Shown in pieces: positions 17,615 through 28,273 of a stretch of DNA of 41,715 nucleotides. Origin of the DNA: Planctomycetota bacterium (GTDB taxonomy: Bacteria; Planctomycetota; UBA11346); the NCBI GenBank assembly GCA_013816485.1, contig JACDEI010000046.1, forward strand, positions 1-41,715, written 5' to 3'. Every line of letters begins with the position of its first letter. Positions within the stretch are counted from its first letter, which is position 1. Both the position numbers and the translations under genes were made by a program. A model generated the notes under the pieces. The model had not been told where the DNA came from and searched no databases. It saw nothing but the letters and a program-made list of their open reading frames with translations.

Positions 17615-19357
17615 CTATTTCGGCGGTTCGGCCGGGGTGTCCTGAAGCTCGCGGCGCAGGGTGTCGACCCCATCGCGGCCGTCCTTCTGCTTGGTGCGGA
17701 TGGTCTTGAGGCTGTCGATCAGCGAGTTGCGATCGCGTTCGAGCATTTCCTCGAGCACCGCAGCTTCGACCACGGTGAAGACGTACGTCGGACTGATGCC
17801 TTTGTTCGGGGTCGGGGTCTTGCCGTCCTCGACTTCGATCCAGTAGGTGATGCGGCAGTCGCCGGTCAGTCCCAGGGTACGCAGGTCGAAGACCACCTCG
17901 CCGCCGGCTTCGGGGCGTGGTTGACCCTGAACCAAGCCGGCGAGGTCGAGGCTCTGGGCGTTGGTCGGCTGGGTATCAACGGTGAAGGCACCAGTGCCGG
18001 CAAGCGCTTCGTCAGCGGTGTTGATGACGTACTTCAAGCGACCTTTGGCCACGCCGTGGTCGTCGCGCGTGCTGAAGCGCACCGGCCAGCGAGCGAAACG
18101 CGTGACGGTTTTGTCCTGTGCCGGGAAGGAGATCTTCGCCGTCGGCGCGCGGTCGGCGACCGCGTCGATGACGTAGTCGATGGGGTTCTTGTTGTCGAAA
18201 CCATCCTCGGTGCGCAGCAGCAACTTCCACGAGCCATCGGCCAGGATCGGCAGGTCGATGGTCGCGCCGGAGCCGCTGTCGATCAGCTTGAGATCGATCG
18301 GTGGTTGTTCCTGCTGATCATTACGGGTGACCAGTTTCGCCGAGGTCACCAAGCGATTGAAGCGCGCGGTGATGGTGACCTGGCTGCCTTCCGGCGCACG
18401 GATGTCACCGACGGCGGAGCTTTCCGGCTTCTTGTTCAGGTAGTCGGGGAAACGGTAGGCGAGCGCCAGCGCTTTGATCGCCGGACGATCGACCGCGATG
18501 ATTCTCTCGTAGCGCGGCCACAAGGCGTCATGTGCCGCCGGGCGGAACTCCAGATCGCTGAGCACCTGGTCGATGGTGCCGACGTACACGTTCGAGTCGA
18601 CGCTTTGGCGCGTCAGCGCCAGTTCAGTGCTGCGGCCGTTGCCGTCCGGTGAGAGGTCGCGGATGGTGGCGCTGGCTTTTTCCGGCAGCGTGCCGGTGGG
18701 GTCGAGTTCGATGGTGATGGTGAACGGTTCGCCCCGCGCAGTGGTGATGCCCTCGGTGACCTTAACGATCTTCGCCGAGGTCGGGTAGGAGGTCTCGGTC
18801 AGCGCCAGACGGGCGAGGATGGCCGCGGCGAAATCGCTACGCCAGGCGCCGAGCGCACCAGCCAGGAGGATGACGCCCGTGGCCCACAACGCGACCTTCT
18901 TGAGCAACGCCAGGTCGATGATGTCGGTGAAGTGTTTGGGTCCGACGAAGGCGACGGTGTCCTCTTCGAGAGCGGCGATCAATTCCTTCGAGCCGCTGAC
19001 AGTGCCACTGCGACGCAACTGGATGGTCGAGATCAGGCGACCGCGCAGTTCGGGATGGCCGCGTTCGACCTTGAGCGCGACCGCATCGTCATCGGGAGTG
19101 TGCAACAGCACGCGGATGAGCGAACGCCACACCACCCAGCCGAGAGTCACGAGCATCGCCGCGACCAGGATGCCGCGCGCCAGGCGATCGCCCGAGCCCG
19201 GTGTCGACCGGGCCAGGATCAGCCAGTCGACCAGGAAGAACGCCAGCACCAGACCGATGGCCGCGAGCACCACGCGCGCAGCGCCCTGACCGATGGCGAC
19301 CGAACGCTGCCTGGAACGGACTTCGTCAATTTTTTGCAGGAGGATGTCGCGGCTCAT
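17615..19357 (-). CDS. DUF4175-like membrane protein with large extracytoplasmic domain
   Basis: 580 residues. Two membrane helices (about 26-48 and 60-83) and a third near 152-172 are followed by a large beta-rich, Ig-like region (about 190-520) and a charged C-terminal coiled coil ending TPAEPPK. The arrangement resembles DUF4175-type proteins found beside VWA/BatA genes; I make the assignment on architecture, not on a decisive motif. It probably anchors the coiled-coil product encoded directly downstream. AGGGG about 10 bases upstream can serve as the ribosome binding site for ATG 19357. The 133-bp gap upstream holds a heptamer palindrome, and the 231-bp gap downstream holds a 9-mer palindrome, the two widest gaps in the nine-gene set besides the one at 25102-25279. 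Confidence 0.8.
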   Translation of the reverse strand: MSRDILLQKIDEVRSRQRSVAIGQGAARVVLAAIGLVLAFFLVDWLILARSTPGSGDRLARGILVAAMLVTLGWVVWRSLIRVLLHTPDDDAVALKVERGHPELRGRLISTIQLRRSGTVSGSKELIAALEEDTVAFVGPKHFTDIIDLALLKKVALWATGVILLAGALGAWRSDFAAAILARLALTETSYPTSAKIVKVTEGITTARGEPFTITIELDPTGTLPEKASATIRDLSPDGNGRSTELALTRQSVDSNVYVGTIDQVLSDLEFRPAAHDALWPRYERIIAVDRPAIKALALAYRFPDYLNKKPESSAVGDIRAPEGSQVTITARFNRLVTSAKLVTRNDQQEQPPIDLKLIDSGSGATIDLPILADGSWKLLLRTEDGFDNKNPIDYVIDAVADRAPTAKISFPAQDKTVTRFARWPVRFSTRDDHGVAKGRLKYVINTADEALAGTGAFTVDTQPTNAQSLDLAGLVQGQPRPEAGGEVVFDLRTLGLTGDCRITYWIEVEDGKTPTPNKGISPTYVFTVVEAAVLEEMLERDRNSLIDSLKTIRTKQKDGRDGVDTLRRELQDTPAEPPK

Positions 19358-19372
19358 ACGGATTGCCCCTGT

Positions 19373-19477
19373 CCGGAGTTCGGAGTCCGGAGTCCGGAGT
19401 CCTTATCACTGGCGTCAACCGGGATCGGCAATGATTCGCGGAGCAGAAGACCCCGGACCCCGGACCCCGGACCCCGG
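19373..19477. repeat. Inverted heptamer arrays (CCGGAGT x4 / ACCCCGG x4)
   Basis: Four 7-bp units (CCGGAGT with one TCGGAGT) at 19373-19400 face four ACCCCGG units at 19450-19477. The arms differ at one position in every unit. Read on the plus strand this gives A/C mismatches, but in minus-strand RNA, the sense of the operon, each becomes a G.U wobble and the whole stem can form. It occupies the 133-bp gap between two operon genes. Confidence 0.8.
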
Positions 19478-19490
19478 ACGGCTGTCGTAG

Positions 19491-21872
19491 TCATAGGAGA
19501 TCCCACCGTTTCCTGAAGAACCACTCGAGTCCGAGCAGCAACGTGATCAGGATCATCACTCCGGGCGCGTTCCACAGCGCACGTTCCTCACGCCGCGGTT
19601 CGGCGACGTGTTCCTGCGCCTGGAGATCCTTCTTGAGGTCGGCGAGGTCGGCGAGCGTGGTGAAGCGGCCCTTGGTGGCGTTGGCGATCTGCGTCAGCAG
19701 TTCGCCACGCATGCCGGGCTCGTCGAACTCGATGCGTGGTGCGACGGCGGTGAACAGGCGCTCGGCCTCGTCCTCTTCGTCCTTGATCACCAAGCGGTAT
19801 TCGCCGGCGGTACCTGGGACGAACTCGCCCTGGAAGGTGCCCGGTTGGTCCTTCACCGCGGCGAGCACGACCTCTTCCTTGCCCAGTGCACCACGTTCGA
19901 CCACGGCGGTGACCTGGTCGTCGACCCGGCGGTTGAAATCCTGGTCGAGCAGGCGCGCGGTGATCTGCGTGCGATCGCCGATGACGTATTCCGCCTTGTC
20001 GGTTTCGAGCTGCACGCGGTTGGTCTTGCCCAAGAGATGTGCCTGCGACAGCGAGGAGATCAACTGGCCCCAGAAACGGCGGTGCGCTTCCGGCCCCGGC
20101 TTCGAGCGCCAGCGCCACGTTTCATCCGTACCCATCCAGATGACCTGGCCTTTGCCGTAGCGCTGCATGGCGATGACCGGTTCGCCTTCCTGGCCGCGGC
20201 CACTGCCGCTACCACCAATAGTCGCGAGCGCGGTGGCGCCGGACTTCATGCGTACCGCCGGATAGCGCCAGAACATCATGTCCGACTTCTCCCACAGCAG
20301 CTCGTTCTCGCGCGCTTCCGGCGCCAGACGGGTGAGCGACGAGCGTTTGCCCTCGGCGGTCAACTGCGGACGGAAGCCGGTTTTCAGCGTGCGGGCGAGT
20401 TCGTCGTCGACGCTGTAGCTGGGCTGGTTCTCGATCTCTACCGGCAGCAGGTCGGCGAGCGGCGAGCCTTCATACGCATCGGGCAGGCGGTTGCGGCCGG
20501 CGATGAACAACACGCCACCACCTTCCATCTGCACAAAGTTGGCGAGGTTCTTCAGCTCTTCCTGGGTGAAGAACTCGACGCCGATGTTGCCGAACACCAC
20601 CACGTCGTAGCTGCGCAAATCGGCGGGCGTCGCGGGGAAGTCGCGCAGGTGCCGGCGATCCATCGTCGCGAGGCGTTCGTCGGCTTGGCGTATCAGGAAG
20701 CGGGCTTCGATACGGGTCTTGTCGGCTTCCAGGATCGAGGTGAGGAAACGCGTCTCCCAACGTGGCGAATCCTCGATCAGCAACACGCGGATCTTCTTGT
20801 CGACTACCGTCACGCCTGGGCGTTCGCGCTTGTTGTTCTCGACCGAGAGCTCGTCGGCGAGCGGTTCGACCTCGGCGCTGAACGTAAAGGTGCCGGCTTC
20901 GCGCGGAGTGACCGCCACGGTGTGGGTGCGTTCGCTGCTGTCGTCGAGTTCGAGCGCCATCTCGCGCACCACCTCGTCGCCCTGGCGCACAACCAGGCGT
21001 GCGGTGGTACCGGCGAAACCGCTGGCGCGCACGCGCACGGTGAGCGGGAAGGCGTCGCCCTTGAAGACCACGTCCTCGCACGAAACAAAGGTCACACTGA
21101 TGTCGCGCGTGCGCGGCTGGCCGACGCCGACGGTGAACACCGGGGCATTGAGGTCTTCGGCGGCGGGCAGCGGTTCCTCACCACGGTTCCAGCCGCCGTC
21201 GCTGAACACCACCACCCCGTCGATCTTCCGGCCCTTGAGCCGGCGTGCGGTGTCGCGCAGCGCGCCACCGAGCTGGGTCGCAGGATCGGTCGGCTTGGTC
21301 AGCTTGGCCAACGGACCGGCGGGATCACCGCTGGTCAGTTCGAGCGCGCTGATCTGCGCGGTCTGGCCGAAGGTGTAGGCCTCGATGGCGAAGGATTCCG
21401 AGAGGTCCTTAAGGAAGGCCACCTGCTCGTTGGCCAGCGCGCGCTGCACCTGTTCGGCTCTGGTGACCTTGTCCGGCGCGGTGCCGATGACCTTCTCGAG
21501 CGCCGCGTCGGCGCCAGCATCGCCCCGGCGATCGGTGATGCCCATCGACTGCGACTGGTCGACCAGCAGCACCAGGGTGCCCTTGGTCTCTTCGCGGTGC
21601 TGCACTTCGAGGAACGCGCCGGTGCAGATGAACAGCAGGACGAAGCCCGCGAACATGCGCAGCGTGGCGAGGATGCGTTTGCGTTTGACCTCGACGTAGC
21701 CCGGTTCACGGCGGTAGAGCTGGAACACCAGCACGCCGATGGCGACTGCCAGGCCGATGAACAGCAGCTTCATCAGCGGCGTCGCAACGTTGGGCAACGT
21801 CGGTGGCCACACCACGGTGACATCGCCACCGCCGACGGACTGGAAGGTGAAGAGCCAAAGCAAGAGGTCCAT
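19491..21872 (-). CDS. Membrane VWA protein with glutamine-amidotransferase-like domain
   Basis: 793 residues. The N-terminus has two membrane helices (about 33-52 and 70-88), then a von Willebrand A domain with a complete DxSxS metal site (D105, S107, S109). Ig-like beta regions follow, then a class I glutamine-amidotransferase-like flavodoxin fold around 400-470 (VVVFGNIGVEFFTQEEL and a GGGVLFIAGRN turn), more beta domains and a C-terminal membrane helix (LITLLLGLEWFF). I see no cysteine of a functional amidotransferase triad in the segment, so a ligand- or peptide-binding role is more likely. The start lies two bases after the stop of the BatA-like gene, so the two are translationally coupled and probably form a complex in the membrane. 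Confidence 0.87.
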   Translation of the reverse strand: MDLLLWLFTFQSVGGGDVTVVWPPTLPNVATPLMKLLFIGLAVAIGVLVFQLYRREPGYVEVKRKRILATLRMFAGFVLLFICTGAFLEVQHREETKGTLVLLVDQSQSMGITDRRGDAGADAALEKVIGTAPDKVTRAEQVQRALANEQVAFLKDLSESFAIEAYTFGQTAQISALELTSGDPAGPLAKLTKPTDPATQLGGALRDTARRLKGRKIDGVVVFSDGGWNRGEEPLPAAEDLNAPVFTVGVGQPRTRDISVTFVSCEDVVFKGDAFPLTVRVRASGFAGTTARLVVRQGDEVVREMALELDDSSERTHTVAVTPREAGTFTFSAEVEPLADELSVENNKRERPGVTVVDKKIRVLLIEDSPRWETRFLTSILEADKTRIEARFLIRQADERLATMDRRHLRDFPATPADLRSYDVVVFGNIGVEFFTQEELKNLANFVQMEGGGVLFIAGRNRLPDAYEGSPLADLLPVEIENQPSYSVDDELARTLKTGFRPQLTAEGKRSSLTRLAPEARENELLWEKSDMMFWRYPAVRMKSGATALATIGGSGSGRGQEGEPVIAMQRYGKGQVIWMGTDETWRWRSKPGPEAHRRFWGQLISSLSQAHLLGKTNRVQLETDKAEYVIGDRTQITARLLDQDFNRRVDDQVTAVVERGALGKEEVVLAAVKDQPGTFQGEFVPGTAGEYRLVIKDEEDEAERLFTAVAPRIEFDEPGMRGELLTQIANATKGRFTTLADLADLKKDLQAQEHVAEPRREERALWNAPGVMILITLLLGLEWFFRKRWDLL

Positions 21873-21874
21873 GG

Positions 21875-24169
21875 TCAGGCCCCCTTCGGCGCCCAGCGCA
21901 AGGCCAGGACGGATTCAGCGATCAGACAGCAGCAGGCGAGGATGAACAACAAGGGCCAGATCTCCCGCCCGACACGTTTGCCGTCGATCGCCGAAGCGAC
22001 CTCGCCACGTCCGTCGAGCCAGGTGAAGTCGAGGGTGGGATTGAGAGCACGCACGCCCGCTTCGTCGAGCGCGTCGAGATTGCTCTCACCGCGCGGCGGG
22101 TTGGCGGCGTAGATCGTGCTGATGCCTGCCTCACCCGTGGCGCCGGAGGCGGCCGGACGGCTGAGGTGGTAAAAGCCGGAGAAACGCGTGTCGTTGAAGT
22201 CGATGCGCGCCAAGTCGCCGGCCGGTGTCGGTACTGCGGCGACGGTGCGCGCGCCACCGCGCGGATCGCGCACGGTAACCTGCGCGCCGGCTGCTTTGAT
22301 GCCGACCAATTCGACCAGCGGATCGTTGACTTGCAGGGTACGCGGCAGGCGGTGGCCCTCGGCGACATGCTGCACCGCGCGGCGCGCGAGCATGAGGAAC
22401 GCCGGACGCAGCGGCAGGTCGCCCCAGTCGCGGTCGGCGGTGCAGGCGAACAACAGCACGCGGCCACGGCCGGCGAGGCGTTCGGCGATCGCTGGCTGAC
22501 CGCCGGTGAAACGCGCGACGATGTGCACCTTGTTGTCCGCCAGGAGGTCGTCGGGTTTGGCCTTTGCCTTGGCATCGGCAGCGGTCGGCGCGATATCCTT
22601 GGTGTCGATGTCGAGGCCGAGCGCTCGGGTGAAACGCGGCGCGGCGAGGAACGGCTGGGTATCCTTGTCGCTGAAGAAGCTCACCACCGGATGACCGAGG
22701 TCGCTGGTGGCGAAGCCGAAGCCGGGTTCTTCACCGCTAAGTGCGACGTCGGGTTCGACCTGGCGCGCCGCGATCAGACCCGGCAGCAAGCCGTCCTTGC
22801 CGCCGAGCAGTTGGTTGTAACGCACCGACGAGACGTTGTCGCCGCCGAAGATGATCAGGCCGCGGCCTTCCGCCTTCACGTAGGTCTTGAGGCCTTCGAC
22901 CAGTCCGGTCGGCAGGTCCGCGACGTTGGCGAGGATCACCGCCTGGTAATCGCGCAGGCTGCGTTCGCCGAGTTGGGCGACGGTGATGACCTCGGTGTCG
23001 ATCAGCGCCTTGTTGCCGTCGTCGTTGGGATCACGCGGGCTGAGCGCGGCCTTGAGGAAGTCGCCGGCACCGTTGAACGATGCGCCGTCACCCGGCTGGC
23101 CGTCAATCACCAGCACCTTGATGCGTTCGACCACCGGCAGGACGAACGAGCGCATGTCGTCGGCGGGCAGGCGGTCGGGCGCGGCACGCACGGCGATGCG
23201 GTAATCACCGCCGCTGGTGAAGCGGGTCTCAAGGCGTACCTGTGCGGTGCCGTCGACCTTGTCGACCACCACGCTGGCAGCGGTGCGCAGCGGTTCGGTG
23301 GGCGAAGCATCGGGCGCACCGACCAGCAGTTCGACCGTGACGTTGGTGGCCGAGCCGCCGCCGTGGTTCTGCAGCGTGGCGACAAAAGCCGCGTCGCTCT
23401 CGGTCGAAACCTGTTCGTCGACCGGCACGAGTGCGGCGATGCTGAGGTTGCTGTCGGCACCGTCGCTGACGTTGGCGAGGTAAAGACGCACCGCCGGCTT
23501 GGCCGCGGTCAGCTCGTTCGACAGGCCGGTCCAGCCGGCGTCGCCACTGGCGGGCCAGGCGTTGCCCTGCATGTCGCTGACGACGTAGATCTCTTTCGCC
23601 AGCGCTGGAGCGTTCTTGAGGATGCCCCAGGCCTTGGTGATGCCGGCCGCGACATCGGTGCCGCCGTCGGACAGCACCGCATCCTGGATCGCCGCACGCA
23701 CGAAGGCGGCGTCGTGGCTGGGCTCGGGGATCTCATCCACCGCCACATCGCTCATCAGCACCAGCGCGGTGCCAGCGCCCTTGGGCAGGTGGTCGACGAT
23801 GGCGAGCGCCGCGCGTTTGGCCGCATCGAAACGTGATTCGTTGCCGGTGCGGTGGCCCATCGACAGCGAGTTGTCGAGCACGATCACCGCGGCGGTTTCG
23901 CCCTGACGACCGAGCAGGTCGAGGCCCCCTGGGGAGAGCGTCGGACGGGCGAGCGCGAGCGCGAGGAACACCAGCGCGAAGGCGCGCAGCAGCATCAGGA
24001 TCAGATCCTGCATCTGCAGACGACGCGAGTTCTTCTCGATGGTCGCGAGCAGGAAGTCCATCGCCGCCCAGATCACGGTCTTGAACCGGCGCTGGTTGAG
24101 CAGGTGGATGATGATCGGAACAGCGGCGGCGCCGGCGAAACCGGCGAGCAGGAGATTGAGGAAGCCCAT
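21875..24169 (-). CDS. BatA-like membrane VWA protein
   Basis: 764 residues. The N-terminal 80 residues match the BatA (aerotolerance regulator N-terminal) domain: two helices and the conserved motif IPIxxHLLNQRRxKxxxWxAMxFL, seen here as IIIHLLNQRRFKTVIWAAMDFL in part. A VWA domain follows with the metal site D99-S101-S103 (VLDNSLSM). The rest is beta-rich, with a flavodoxin-like segment (LRDYQAVILANVADLPTG, then an IIFGGDNVSS turn) and a C-terminal membrane helix near the end (PLLFILACCCLIAESVLAL). Its ATG shares an A with the TGA of the DUF58 gene (TGATG), so translation is coupled. BatA-type proteins sit with MoxR and DUF58 partners in many bacteria; the actual substrate is unknown. Confidence 0.88.
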   Translation of the reverse strand: MGFLNLLLAGFAGAAAVPIIIHLLNQRRFKTVIWAAMDFLLATIEKNSRRLQMQDLILMLLRAFALVFLALALARPTLSPGGLDLLGRQGETAAVIVLDNSLSMGHRTGNESRFDAAKRAALAIVDHLPKGAGTALVLMSDVAVDEIPEPSHDAAFVRAAIQDAVLSDGGTDVAAGITKAWGILKNAPALAKEIYVVSDMQGNAWPASGDAGWTGLSNELTAAKPAVRLYLANVSDGADSNLSIAALVPVDEQVSTESDAAFVATLQNHGGGSATNVTVELLVGAPDASPTEPLRTAASVVVDKVDGTAQVRLETRFTSGGDYRIAVRAAPDRLPADDMRSFVLPVVERIKVLVIDGQPGDGASFNGAGDFLKAALSPRDPNDDGNKALIDTEVITVAQLGERSLRDYQAVILANVADLPTGLVEGLKTYVKAEGRGLIIFGGDNVSSVRYNQLLGGKDGLLPGLIAARQVEPDVALSGEEPGFGFATSDLGHPVVSFFSDKDTQPFLAAPRFTRALGLDIDTKDIAPTAADAKAKAKPDDLLADNKVHIVARFTGGQPAIAERLAGRGRVLLFACTADRDWGDLPLRPAFLMLARRAVQHVAEGHRLPRTLQVNDPLVELVGIKAAGAQVTVRDPRGGARTVAAVPTPAGDLARIDFNDTRFSGFYHLSRPAASGATGEAGISTIYAANPPRGESNLDALDEAGVRALNPTLDFTWLDGRGEVASAIDGKRVGREIWPLLFILACCCLIAESVLALRWAPKGA

Positions 24170-25101
24170 CAGCGACCGGCTCCCCGGCCACCGGCCATCA
24201 ACGCACGTTCACGGCCGATGAGATAGGCCGACAACACCACGTCGACCGGCGTGTCGGTCGAGACCTGCACGTAGTCGACGCCGTTCTTGGTGCACATCGC
24301 CTTCATCTTGGTGAGGAACTTGTGCAGTTCTTCCAGGTAGGCCTTCTTCACCATGCGCGGCTGGCAGAGCACCTGGTTGGCGTATTCCAGGCCCTTGAAC
24401 TGGACCAGGCCTTCGAAGGGGAAGGTCAGCTCATCCTTGTCGAGCAGGTGCAGCACGATGACTTCGTGGCCATCGTGGCGCAGGTGCTGGATGCCGGAGA
24501 GGATGTTTTCGATCTTGTCGAACAGATCGCTGACGATCACCGTCACGCCACGGCGACCGACACGCTGGGCGACGGTGTGCAGCACCTCGCCCACGCCGGT
24601 CTTATTCTGCGGCTCGATGTTCTCCAGCGCGGCGCAGATGCGATTGAGGTGGACCTTGCGCGTCGAACGCGGAATGAAGTCGCGCAGTGTCTCGTCGAAG
24701 ATACCGACCGCGACCGCATCGCTCTGGCCAAGCACGATGTAGCTCAACGAGGCGATGATGAGCTTGGCGTATTCCAGCTTGGCGCTCGCCTCGCTCTGCT
24801 TCTTCAGGGGCGAGGTGTAGGCCATCGATTCGCTGGCATCCAACAGCAGCGTGGTAACGAGGTTGGTCTCGGCCTCGTACTGCTTGATGTTCAGACGCTC
24901 GCTCTTGGCGTAGACCTTCCAGTCGAGGTGCTTGAGATCGTCACCGGCCACGTAGCCGCGGTGCTGGGCGAACTCGACGCTGAAGCCCTTGAACGGGCTC
25001 TTGTGCATGCCGGAGATGAAGCCCTCGACGACGTACTTCGCTTTCAGGTCGAGCTTGCCGACCTTGGCGAGGACTTGTGGATCTAGGTACGTCGAGGCCA
25101 T
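24169..25101 (-). CDS. DUF58 domain protein
   Basis: 310 residues, soluble. The DUF58 signature is present at about 47-66 (HRGYVAGDDLKHLDWKVYAK), followed by a VWA-like strand and metal motif D88-A-S90-E-S92. Length and composition are normal for the short, TM-less DUF58 family found next to MoxR. DUF58 proteins are regular partners of MoxR AAA ATPases and are thought to be their adaptor or substrate-side partner; that is family knowledge. The gene is followed without gap by the BatA-like gene. The 178-bp space before it (25102-25279) carries a heptamer palindrome. Confidence 0.92.
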   Translation of the reverse strand: MASTYLDPQVLAKVGKLDLKAKYVVEGFISGMHKSPFKGFSVEFAQHRGYVAGDDLKHLDWKVYAKSERLNIKQYEAETNLVTTLLLDASESMAYTSPLKKQSEASAKLEYAKLIIASLSYIVLGQSDAVAVGIFDETLRDFIPRSTRKVHLNRICAALENIEPQNKTGVGEVLHTVAQRVGRRGVTVIVSDLFDKIENILSGIQHLRHDGHEVIVLHLLDKDELTFPFEGLVQFKGLEYANQVLCQPRMVKKAYLEELHKFLTKMKAMCTKNGVDYVQVSTDTPVDVVLSAYLIGRERALMAGGRGAGR

Positions 25102-25115
25102 TAGGCGTCCAGGGT

Positions 25116-25269
25116 CCGGAGTCCGGAGTCCGGAGTCGTCGTGGGACGACGTTCATCCGAGCGGATGACGTCGCTGACGGCAACGGAAATGGACGGTGAA
25201 GGAGAGCGCATGAGAGACACCTGGGACTGCGTGACCACAAGACCCCGGACTCCGGACCCCGGACTCCGG
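25116..25269. repeat. Inverted heptamer arrays (CCGGAGT x3 / ACYCCGG x4)
   Basis: Three CCGGAGT units at 25116-25136 face four units alternating ACCCCGG and ACTCCGG at 25242-25269, across a 105-bp centre. It is the same family as the element at 19373-19477. In minus-strand RNA the mismatched units become G.U pairs, so the stem is intact only in the sense of operon transcription. It fills the gap between the moxR-like and DUF58 genes. Confidence 0.8.
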
Positions 25270-25279
25270 ACCCGCCGCG

Positions 25280-26335
<1,056 letters not shown>

Positions 26336-26813
26336 GATGGACTCCGGGAAGATCGTGAACTCAGCGACGTGCGGTGGCGAGGGGACCTCGTCCAACGGGC
26401 ACGCACGGCGAAACGGTCGGGTGGATGAGCTGTGACACGTTGCTTGGGTTGTCGTCGGACATGCAAGCAGTCGTGAGGATAAGTAGATGCGGGGTGGTGC
26501 GGGTCATGGAACGATGGCGTGGAAATGACCGGGCATGCCGGCGGATACTTCCGCCAGACGGTGCCGCAGCAATACCAAGTTCAGCGCTGCGACGGGTGGT
26601 GGTACCCGCACGATGGCCGCGCGTTGCGTGGTCGGGCAGGCGGACGTGCAAGCGAGACGCCGAGACGACGCGCCTCCACCGCGGGCAGGCGGCCGGCAAC
26701 GTCCGTTAACGCGTCATGCGTTCCGGGTGATCGCTCATCGCCAGCCACACCGCTCGCGCCGGCGCAGCGCCACACCATTGCCCAGGCCGTCACCTGCCGG
26801 AGCGTAGCCGCCC
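26336..26813. other. Divergent intergenic region (about 480 bp)
   Basis: This space lies between moxR (minus) and bioA (plus) and must hold both promoters unless they are unusually placed. It has no convincing gene: the open frames are Arg/Pro-rich and look like GC-driven artefacts. A short GGCGGA/TCCGCC hairpin lies near 26530-26550. I cannot place a -10/-35 element or an operator with confidence, and I see no BirA-type operator before bioA. Confidence 0.5.
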
Positions 26814-28220
26814 ATGCGATCGGACTTGGTGCGGCGAGATGATGCGGTCCTGTGGCACCCCTGCACCCAGATGCGCGACCACGCTGCATTCCCGCCCCTG
26901 GAGATCGTCGCCGCCCAAGGTGGCTGGCTGACGCTCAGCGATGGCCGGCGGATTTTCGACGCCATCAGTTCGTGGTGGTGCAAGAGCCTCGGCCACGGTC
27001 ACCCGAAGCTGACGGCCGCGCTGGTGGCGCAGAGCGAGCGCTTCGAACACGTGATCCTGGCCAACACCACCAACGACCAGGTGGTGACCTTCTGTGAGCG
27101 CCTGCTGTCCGCCGCCAACGGCCTGCCAGCGACGTTCTGGGGCGCCGATGCGCCACGTGGACGCCAACCGGGGCATTTCGGCAAAGTTTTTTTCGCTGAC
27201 AACGGTTCGACTGCGGTCGAGGTTGCGCTGAAGCTCGCGCTCCAAGCGCAGGCTCAGCGCGGCTACTCCAAACGCACGCGTTTCGCCGCGTTCCAGCACG
27301 GCTACCACGGCGAGACCATCGGTGCGCTGAGCGTCGGCGACTGCGGGCTCTACAAGGACACCTTCGCCCCGCTGCTGTTTCCCTGCACCCAGCTCGGTCC
27401 CCTGCCGTACCGCAGTGGACCTGAGGATCCGCGCTGGATGGATGCGTCGCCCGAGTGGCCAGTAATCCAAGCACAACTCGACGCTGAGGCGGACACGCTC
27501 GCCGCGATCATCTACGAACCGGTGCTGCAAGGTGCCGGTGGCATGCTGCTGTATTCACCCGACCTGCTGCGCCGCCTGCGCGCCTGGGCCGACGCACACA
27601 ACGTGCTGCTGATCGCTGACGAGATCGCCGCCGGCATGGGCCGCTGTGGCACGATGCTCGCCTCACACCTCGCCGGCCCAGGCGTGCTGCCGGATCTCGC
27701 GGTATTGTCGAAGGGGCTGACCGGTGGGTTCCTGCCGCTCGCCACCGTGCTGACTACCGACGCGCTCTACGATACCTTCCTCGCCGAGTGGCGTGAACGC
27801 CGCGCGTTCCTGCACTCCAACACTTACGCTGGCAATGCGCTTGCCGTCGCAGTTGCCATCGCCGCGCTCGATGTCTATGCCAGTGAGGACATCCTTGGCC
27901 ACGTCGCACGCACAGGTCCGTTGCTGCGTCAGGGATTGAGCGACCTCGCCCGCACGCAGCGTTCATTCGGCAATGTGCGCGGTATCGGCATGATGGCGGC
28001 AACAGATCTGCGTCTGCCAGATGGTGGGACCTTGGATCCCGCCGCGCGCACCGGCTGGCAGGTCTACCGCGCTGCCATCGACCGTGGTGCCCTGCTGCGA
28101 CCCTTGGGCGACACCAGTTACCTGTTCCCACCGCTGACTACCACCGGCGATGAGATCAATGGCGTGGTGAATGTTCTGCTCCAATCGGTCACCCAGGTCC
28201 TCAGTCCCGGAACGACCTGA
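26814..28220 (+). CDS. bioA: Adenosylmethionine-8-amino-7-oxononanoate aminotransferase (biotin synthesis)
   Basis: 468 residues. It transfers the amino group of S-adenosylmethionine to KAPA to make DAPA, in the cytoplasm, as part of biotin biosynthesis; it is PLP-dependent. Visible features: the BioA-type SSWWC motif at 52-56, GYHGETIGA at 163-171 with Tyr164 stacking region, the ADEIAAGMGRCG strand carrying the PLP aspartate, and the PLP lysine K300 in VLSKGLTGG. These separate it from other class III aminotransferases. It is longer than E. coli BioA (429 residues). No other biotin gene is in the window, so it stands alone. The nearest downstream gene is on the other strand, and the repeat-rich gap 28221-28738 follows. 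Confidence 0.93.
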   Translation: MRSDLVRRDDAVLWHPCTQMRDHAAFPPLEIVAAQGGWLTLSDGRRIFDAISSWWCKSLGHGHPKLTAALVAQSERFEHVILANTTNDQVVTFCERLLSAANGLPATFWGADAPRGRQPGHFGKVFFADNGSTAVEVALKLALQAQAQRGYSKRTRFAAFQHGYHGETIGALSVGDCGLYKDTFAPLLFPCTQLGPLPYRSGPEDPRWMDASPEWPVIQAQLDAEADTLAAIIYEPVLQGAGGMLLYSPDLLRRLRAWADAHNVLLIADEIAAGMGRCGTMLASHLAGPGVLPDLAVLSKGLTGGFLPLATVLTTDALYDTFLAEWRERRAFLHSNTYAGNALAVAVAIAALDVYASEDILGHVARTGPLLRQGLSDLARTQRSFGNVRGIGMMAATDLRLPDGGTLDPAARTGWQVYRAAIDRGALLRPLGDTSYLFPPLTTTGDEINGVVNVLLQSVTQVLSPGTT

Positions 28221-28273
28221 TGCGGATCGTACTTCGGACTGGCATGGATCTGCGGTTGGTTTTCTGTCTTGAA

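Noticed and set aside
26374..26709. Open frames in the moxR-bioA gap as small genes
   Set aside because: Low-complexity Arg/Pro/Gly products, overlapping on both strands, no ribosome binding site and no recognisable motif.
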